From Bradyrhizobium sp. in8p8 (GTDB lineage: Bacteria; Pseudomonadota; Alphaproteobacteria; Rhizobiales; Xanthobacteraceae): a stretch of 64,000 bases of DNA. The notes beneath the pieces are model-generated. The model made no database searches and was not told the origin of the DNA. It saw only the letters and a program-made list of their open reading frames with translations. The DNA lies in NCBI RefSeq assembly GCF_000426845.1, contig NZ_AUGD01000011.1:1-64000 (forward strand). The letters run 5' to 3'. Position 1 is the stretch's first letter. The number at the start of each line of letters is the position of its first letter. This document shows, in pieces, positions 59,530 to 64,000 of the stretch. The position numbers were made by a program, and so were the translations under genes.

Positions 59530-60800
59530 CTCGGAATGAGGCGCTCCTTGGCCACAGCCCGTCCCAGCGGCGCATCGGCCGTTGCCGCGTGCAGGCGCGA
59601 CATCCGTTGCTCCCGCAATTGTTCATACAGGTTCTTGTATGACGACAGCACGTCGGCAAATACCCATTTATTGGTGTCCGCGATCAGGCGCCGGCTGATC
59701 TCATCGATCTTGTGCGGATCCGCCGCGACCGCGAGCATGCTGTCCGCCAGCGATTGCGGGTCGGCTTCAGTGAGCCAGCCGGTCACGCCATGCTGAATGA
59801 CCTCGGGCATGCCGCCAAAGCGGGTTCCGAGCAGGGGCCTGCCGGCCGCCTTTGCGTCCGCGACGACGAGCGGGCCGGGGTCGTGCCAGATCGATGGTGC
59901 GACCACTACGTCGACTTGCTTGTAGAAATCGTCAGGCGCCACGAAGCCCATGAACTCAATTCGTGCATCTCCCGAGAGAGCCCGGAGACGTCCTTGCTCT
60001 TGGTCGCTGACCCGACCGGCGATCAGCATCCGGATCCGGTCGCGGGGCAGCAGAGCAAGAGCCCGCATGAGGTTATCGATGCCCTTTTCCTCCGTAAGCC
60101 GGCCAATGAACCCGAACGTCACTTCCGCGGTGCAGATGGGACGTGGATAGGGCTCACGCGGCGGCTCGGTCGAGGCGTTGCGGATCACGGTACGGATCGG
60201 CGTCTCCGAGAACATGCCAATGTCGGTATGAATGGACAGGACGCGCTCGCTCACACCGACCACGGCGCTGAGCCAGTGCGTGGCGCGCTTGCGATGAAAG
60301 GTCAGGATCCCGCAGCTCGTGCAAGTGTGCTCGCAGGAATGTCCCTTGTCGAAGCGCGAGCACCGCGGGCAGGTCAGGTAATAGTCGTGAAGCGTATGGA
60401 GCACCGGGACCTCGAGCTGGGCGGCAACGCGCCAGATCGCGGTGGTGAGACCCGACAAATTGTTGGAGTGCAGTACGTCCGGCTTGAAGGCCCGGATGCG
60501 CTCCGCGATCAGGGGCGCCTGCATCTGCCAGTCGTCGATGGCGTGCCAGATGCTGCGCAACGCGACGTTCTTCTGCTCCGTGAAGGGCAGATAGATATTC
60601 CGCACGGGCGCAGAATAGATGTTGATGCCGTTGCAGGTCTCGCGAGCCTGCTGGGGCGCGGGTGCTGCGCGTATAACCTCGACCTCGTCTCCGCGTTGCG
60701 CCAGGCCTTCGGCGAAACGTCGCGCGAAGATCTCTGCGCCGCCGACGATCTTTGGCGCCTGAGGCGTCGGATAAAGCGTGGATGTCAAAAGAACTTTCAT
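59526..60800 (-). CDS. Glycosyltransferase family 4 with Cys-rich insertion (424 aa)
   Basis: The start at 60800 (MKVLLTSTLYPTPQAPKIVG) has the GT4 entry GGAEIFARRFAEGLAQRGDE. An insertion near residues 165-190 carries six Cys (CPRCSRFDKGHSCEHTCTSC), a zinc-binding type of loop known from some GT4 enzymes. The C-terminal domain has TFGFIGRLTEEKGIDNLMRA, DVVVAPSIWHDPGPLVVADA and a GTRFGGMPEVIQHGVTGWL block. It transfers a sugar in repeat-unit synthesis. It overlaps the flippase gene by four bases. Confidence 0.88.
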   Translation of the reverse strand: MKVLLTSTLYPTPQAPKIVGGAEIFARRFAEGLAQRGDEVEVIRAAPAPQQARETCNGINIYSAPVRNIYLPFTEQKNVALRSIWHAIDDWQMQAPLIAERIRAFKPDVLHSNNLSGLTTAIWRVAAQLEVPVLHTLHDYYLTCPRCSRFDKGHSCEHTCTSCGILTFHRKRATHWLSAVVGVSERVLSIHTDIGMFSETPIRTVIRNASTEPPREPYPRPICTAEVTFGFIGRLTEEKGIDNLMRALALLPRDRIRMLIAGRVSDQEQGRLRALSGDARIEFMGFVAPDDFYKQVDVVVAPSIWHDPGPLVVADAKAAGRPLLGTRFGGMPEVIQHGVTGWLTEADPQSLADSMLAVAADPHKIDEISRRLIADTNKWVFADVLSSYKNLYEQLREQRMSRLHAATADAPLGRAVAKERLIPR

Positions 60801-60829
60801 CGCGTAACCCCATATCTGCAAAATGGCGT

Positions 60830-62167
60830 CTATCGCACCGGACGTATCTCCAGGGCGGGAATGGCACTGTCATTGGCTGCAATGAGAACCGGAGTGCTCG
60901 AAACCGGAATCCAGATTCCGGAAGCCGGTTTTGCGGTCGCATTGCACGGCATCGCAAAGCTCGCGCCTTGCTGATCGTCCTTGATCCGGATTTCGTAGCG
61001 TCGGCCCGGGGCCTCGGACCAGACCGCAACTCTGCCGCCGGACGTCGTCGATGCGTTGATCGACACGACGCCGCTGGCGAGCTCTCGTCGCTCGGCACTC
61101 AGGCTGGAGCGGATGAAGGCCCAGGCGCCCTGGGCCGCGCAGGCGACCGGCTTCGGCGAATTGTCGAAACGATAGAGGCCGAAATTGTGCTCCAGGTCCG
61201 ACGGATTCGTTCCGCTGTCCTTGAGCTCGTAGAGCCACATTCCCTTGAGCCAGCGCGTTGCAGTCGACGCCCACAGGATCAGTTGTGCCGTATTGTCGGC
61301 CTGGGCCTGTTCGTTGACGCCGCATTTGTTGCTGGCGGTGGTCCAGCCGGTCTCGGTGACATAGATCGGGAAGGTGGGGTTTCCGCTCGCCTGGCTGACG
61401 AGGCGGTGAAACGCCGTCAGCCTGTCGATGATTTCGGCCGAGGTGCGTTTGCTCGGGCCCATGCAGAAATTATAGAGATGGATCGAAGCGCCGTCCGCGT
61501 ACTGGAGAATGCCGGTGCGCAGCATCTTCTCCGTCCATATCCAGTCCGGATCGTCGCCGAGTGCTCCGACCAGGAAAGGCGCATTCGGCGCAACGCGCTT
61601 GACCGCCGGTCGTGCGACCTGCGCGAGCGCCAGATAATTTTCCGGCGAGAACGCAGCATCTTTCTTCGACGCCAGGTTCCATTCGTTCCAGAGCTCAAAC
61701 AGGGGATCTTGCGCTACGACCGATCGCGCCGCCGCAGCGGCATACTCCGCGAAGCGCTGCCGGGCTTCATCGGTCGTCGGTGGCGAGGAATTCGGGATGA
61801 GATGATGGCCGAAGGCCAGAATCAGGAGAGGGCGTGCGACGCCGGACCTGACTTGCGCCTCGAGCCTGCCAAGTCTGGGGTTGAACCCCAGCCGGCGTCC
61901 TGGCATCTCGAAATCGGACCAGGGGAAATCGTCGCGGAAAGCGTTGAAGCCGAGTTGCTTGATCTGGGCTATGTTCTCGGCAGGAACATATCCGCGCGCG
62001 CTCACTGGGCCGCCAAGCCCCTGATGCGTGCCGACCCCGAGCAGGAATCGGGCATCGAGCGGCTGCGCCTGCTGCGCGCAGACGGAGGCTGGCAGGAGAA
62101 TGGATGCGATGAGGCTCGCGACCCGAAGACTGTCGCGAAGCAAGGTGCATGGGAGCGGTCGAGCCAT
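60830..62167 (-). CDS. Secreted clan GH-A glycosidase, GH39/GH5-like (445 aa)
   Basis: A Sec signal (LRVASLIASILLPASVCAQQ) precedes a TIM-barrel. The acid/base Glu162 is in FELWNEWNLA and the nucleophile Glu272 in IYVTETGWTT; both blocks match those of the giant glycosidase at 53801-57709. IKQLGFNAFRDDFPWSDFE is the usual N-terminal barrel segment. The last ~90 residues form a beta-domain. Placed in the middle of a GT4/GT4/flippase operon, it may trim or release the EPS in the periplasm, as known for glycosidases in other Wzy-type EPS loci. It shares one base with the upstream stop (TGATG). Confidence 0.82.
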   Translation of the reverse strand: MARPLPCTLLRDSLRVASLIASILLPASVCAQQAQPLDARFLLGVGTHQGLGGPVSARGYVPAENIAQIKQLGFNAFRDDFPWSDFEMPGRRLGFNPRLGRLEAQVRSGVARPLLILAFGHHLIPNSSPPTTDEARQRFAEYAAAAARSVVAQDPLFELWNEWNLASKKDAAFSPENYLALAQVARPAVKRVAPNAPFLVGALGDDPDWIWTEKMLRTGILQYADGASIHLYNFCMGPSKRTSAEIIDRLTAFHRLVSQASGNPTFPIYVTETGWTTASNKCGVNEQAQADNTAQLILWASTATRWLKGMWLYELKDSGTNPSDLEHNFGLYRFDNSPKPVACAAQGAWAFIRSSLSAERRELASGVVSINASTTSGGRVAVWSEAPGRRYEIRIKDDQQGASFAMPCNATAKPASGIWIPVSSTPVLIAANDSAIPALEIRPVR

Positions 62168-63300
62168 CAGAAGTTCTTGGAAAGATCCGACTGCAGTCCC
62201 GCCTTCGCCTCGACCCCGTCGCCCTGGAGAAGCTCGACATAGACCTGCTGCAATTGTGCATGCGTCTTCTGAACGTCATACAGCTGCTTGAAGCGGTCGT
62301 AGCCGCGCTGTCCCAGCACCTTGAGGTCGAGATCGAGCGCGCGCCGGAAACCATCGACGAGCGGCTGGACCGCGACGGGCTCGCAAAGCACCCCCGTCAC
62401 ACCGTCGACGACGATCTCGGGCAGCGCGCCGCTGCGGAACGCCAGGATCGGCTTGGCCGCTCGCATTGCTTCAAGGGCAACGAGACCAAACGCCTCCCAT
62501 CGTGACGGAATCACGACGAGGTCGGCGGCCTCGAGCTGAGTCTCGATGGCGGGGCGATCCAGCCAGCCCAGCAGCGAGACATTGGAAGGCACCGTCGGCC
62601 CTTCGTATTTATTGACGACGGAGGCGCCGATCATGCGAACGTCCAGCACATCCTCGAGCGAGCGCGCTGCTTCGATCAGGAGATCGAAGCCCTTCTGTCG
62701 GTCCAGGCGCCCGATGAACAGGACCTTGACCTTCTTGGACGTCCAATCGGCCGCAACGGGCTGCGGATTGCGGCTCTTCGCGATGCCATTGTGGACGACC
62801 GTGAGGCGGTCGGCAGAAATTCCCGCGCGGATCGCCTCGCTATACTCGTCACCCGAGATGCAGATGATGCGGTCCGACGTTCGCGCGAGAAGAGTTTCTG
62901 CGGCCTTCGTCACGACATGGCTGAGACGACCGGTCTCGCGCGCAAACGCCCAGCCGTGTGGGCAATAGACGACCCGCGGACCGTCCGAGCGGGCTGCCAG
63001 CGCAGGGCGAAGCACGAGTCCTGCAAAGGAAGAGTGCAGGTGCACCACATCCGGGCGAAAGGCGTCGAGGGCTTGCATGCTTGCGCGCAGCATCTGGAAT
63101 AATCCCGAGATGCTGCGGCTGGACCGCTCGAACGTCGTAATCTGATTGTCATCGATCGCGCCGAGATCGCGTCGATGATCCGAGGGCACGACATAGTGCA
63201 CGTTGTCGGCGCCGAAGCTCGCCTGTTGCTGTGGATGCAGTTCATTCAGGTAACTGGCGATGCCGCCGCGGATCGTCTCGGCGATGTGCAGCACTTTCAT
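62167..63300 (-). CDS. Glycosyltransferase family 4 (377 aa)
   Basis: ATG at 63300 gives MKVLHIAETIRGGIASYLNE, the standard GT4 start, preferred over the 13-residue longer ORF. The N-terminal domain has DVVHLHSSFAGLVLRPAL and YCPHGWAFARETGRLSHV. The C-terminal domain has VKVLFIGRLDRQKGFDLLIE, DLVVIPSRWEAFGLVALEAM and AFRSGALPEIVVDGVTGVL. Its stop overlaps the start of the glycosidase gene, so the two are coupled. It acts in the cytoplasm on the lipid-linked repeat unit. Confidence 0.9.
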   Translation of the reverse strand: MKVLHIAETIRGGIASYLNELHPQQQASFGADNVHYVVPSDHRRDLGAIDDNQITTFERSSRSISGLFQMLRASMQALDAFRPDVVHLHSSFAGLVLRPALAARSDGPRVVYCPHGWAFARETGRLSHVVTKAAETLLARTSDRIICISGDEYSEAIRAGISADRLTVVHNGIAKSRNPQPVAADWTSKKVKVLFIGRLDRQKGFDLLIEAARSLEDVLDVRMIGASVVNKYEGPTVPSNVSLLGWLDRPAIETQLEAADLVVIPSRWEAFGLVALEAMRAAKPILAFRSGALPEIVVDGVTGVLCEPVAVQPLVDGFRRALDLDLKVLGQRGYDRFKQLYDVQKTHAQLQQVYVELLQGDGVEAKAGLQSDLSKNF

Positions 63301-63551
63301 CGTTTGCCTCGCATAGAACCGCGTTGGAGAGCCGGACATCGTGTATCCCTGTTCTGTTTTCGCTAGTGCGAAACACAGTTCCTCGAATACGTAGCGATAT
63401 TGGGGCAGCGATGTGGTTATGTTGCGCCATGCTCTGCTCGCTTGCGATCATCGCGCGATCGGAAAAATTTCCTGGAACCACACGCGGAGCCGCGAGTTGC
63501 AAAGCGTTTGTGCAAAAACCAATGCGCGCGATAGGCGAGCTATGTCGAATT
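63301..63551. other. Possible promoter gap between two GT4 genes
   Basis: 250 bp between the GT4 gene at 62167-63300 and the partial GT4 gene at the window end. The DNA is less GC-rich than its surroundings (for example atagcgatattggggcagcgatgtggttatgttgcgccatg). It may hold the promoter of the GT4/glycosidase/GT4/flippase operon. Confidence 0.35.
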
Positions 63552-64000
63552 TCAAGCAGCGCTGGCGACGCTTGCTGGTGTCGCAAGGTGATCCAGCAGC
63601 GCCTTCGCAGATTTCTTCCACGAATAGAATGCCAAGCGATCCTGCTGCCGCCTGCGTTCCTGGTCCGAGATCGTGCCGATTGCCAATCTTTCGAGCATGA
63701 GTTGCTTCAGCGCTTCAGCGTCGTTGGCGCGAAAATACGCAGCCGCCTCACCACACGTCTCGACGACGGCATCTGCCGTCGATGCGATCACCGGACAGCC
63801 GAAGATCATGGCTTCGAGTGGAGGCACACCGAAGCCCTCGTAGAGCGAGGGAAACACGAATGCCGACGCCTGAGCATACAGCGCCGCGATCTCGCCGTCG
63901 GTGAGACGACCGGCGAGCACCAGGCCGGCAGATCCTTCGCCCGAATTATCCTGAAAGACCTTGCTGTTATCGCCTCCGACGACGACCAATGGAACGTCGG
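63552..64000 (-). CDS. Glycosyltransferase family 4, C-terminal part (cut by window end)
   Basis: The frame is open to the window edge and encodes the last ~149 residues of a GT4 enzyme. GLVLAGRLTDGEIAALYAQA is followed by SAFVFPSLYEGFGVPPLEAM, the classic EGFGxPxxE donor-sugar motif, and IFGCPVIASTADAVVETCGE. The spacing is closest to mannosyltransferase-type GT4 proteins (WbaZ/MtfB-like). The ATG at 63989 is internal and is not the true start. Confidence 0.88.
   Translation of the reverse strand, partial: DVPLVVVGGDNSKVFQDNSGEGSAGLVLAGRLTDGEIAALYAQASAFVFPSLYEGFGVPPLEAMIFGCPVIASTADAVVETCGEAAAYFRANDAEALKQLMLERLAIGTISDQERRRQQDRLAFYSWKKSAKALLDHLATPASVASAA

Noticed and set aside
60752..62242. 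496-aa plus-strand ORF opposite the secreted glycosidase
   Set aside because: Antisense to a gene with signal peptide and catalytic motifs; composition is arginine- and glutamate-rich without any domain.
1..64000. tRNA, rRNA genes or a CRISPR array
   Set aside because: Scanning by eye found no T-loop (ggttcgaatcc-type) sequences, rRNA segments or short regularly spaced repeats; a covariance search was not possible.

Overview
The window looks like a chromosomal segment of Bradyrhizobium or a very close Nitrobacteraceae relative (Alphaproteobacteria, Hyphomicrobiales). The basis is high GC, three PEP-CTERM proteins with the VPEPSTWAMM signature, a two-hairpin palindromic repeat (52843-52946) of a type I recall from Bradyrhizobium/Rhodopseudomonas genomes, small proteins with an AANDNP motif, and many decayed insertion sequences. 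Genus is inferred from pattern recognition, not from a search.

Region 1 (1-24 kb) is accessory DNA. It holds an IS3 end, an IS630 remnant, a LuxR-type regulator, a PEP-CTERM protein, a decayed HNH-like gene, and a nested transposon (IS110/IS1111-type inside IS66 inside IS630). Next come small orphan genes, a second PEP-CTERM gene with a 3' frameshift, a family of dispersed repeats of about 150 bp, and a decayed prophage piece (portal, SGNH esterase). A minus-strand operon (19787 to 14924) encodes two GIY-YIG proteins, an unknown protein, a metallophosphoesterase, a small protein and a Lon-like AAA+ ATPase without a protease domain. It is followed by IS481, IS66 and IS5 remnants, an integrase-like gene and a HipB-type HTH fused to a DUF3320-like domain with a clear palindromic operator.

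Region 2 (23.8-31 kb, minus strand) is a polysaccharide O-acetylation module: AlgF-like, AlgI-like MBOAT, two AlgJ/AlgX-like SGNH proteins, and a TPR/beta-barrel NfrA-like protein. Region 3 (31-35 kb) is gene-poor, with small secreted proteins and the third PEP-CTERM gene.

Region 4 (35.4-64 kb) is a large exopolysaccharide locus. It contains GDP-fucose synthesis (gmd, fcl), an undecaprenyl-phosphate sugar-1-phosphate transferase, a Wzz/BY-kinase copolymerase, a Wzy-like polymerase, three complete acyltransferases, a polysaccharide pyruvyl transferase, four GT4 glycosyltransferases (one cut by the window end), two Wzx-type flippases and two clan GH-A glycosidases. One glycosidase is a 1302-residue, probably type I-secreted enzyme with 498-bp internal repeats and an RTX-like C-terminus.

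Together regions 2 and 4 can build, polymerise, export, acylate, pyruvylate and trim a fucose-containing surface polysaccharide. No exosortase gene is in the window, so PEP-CTERM processing must depend on a gene elsewhere.
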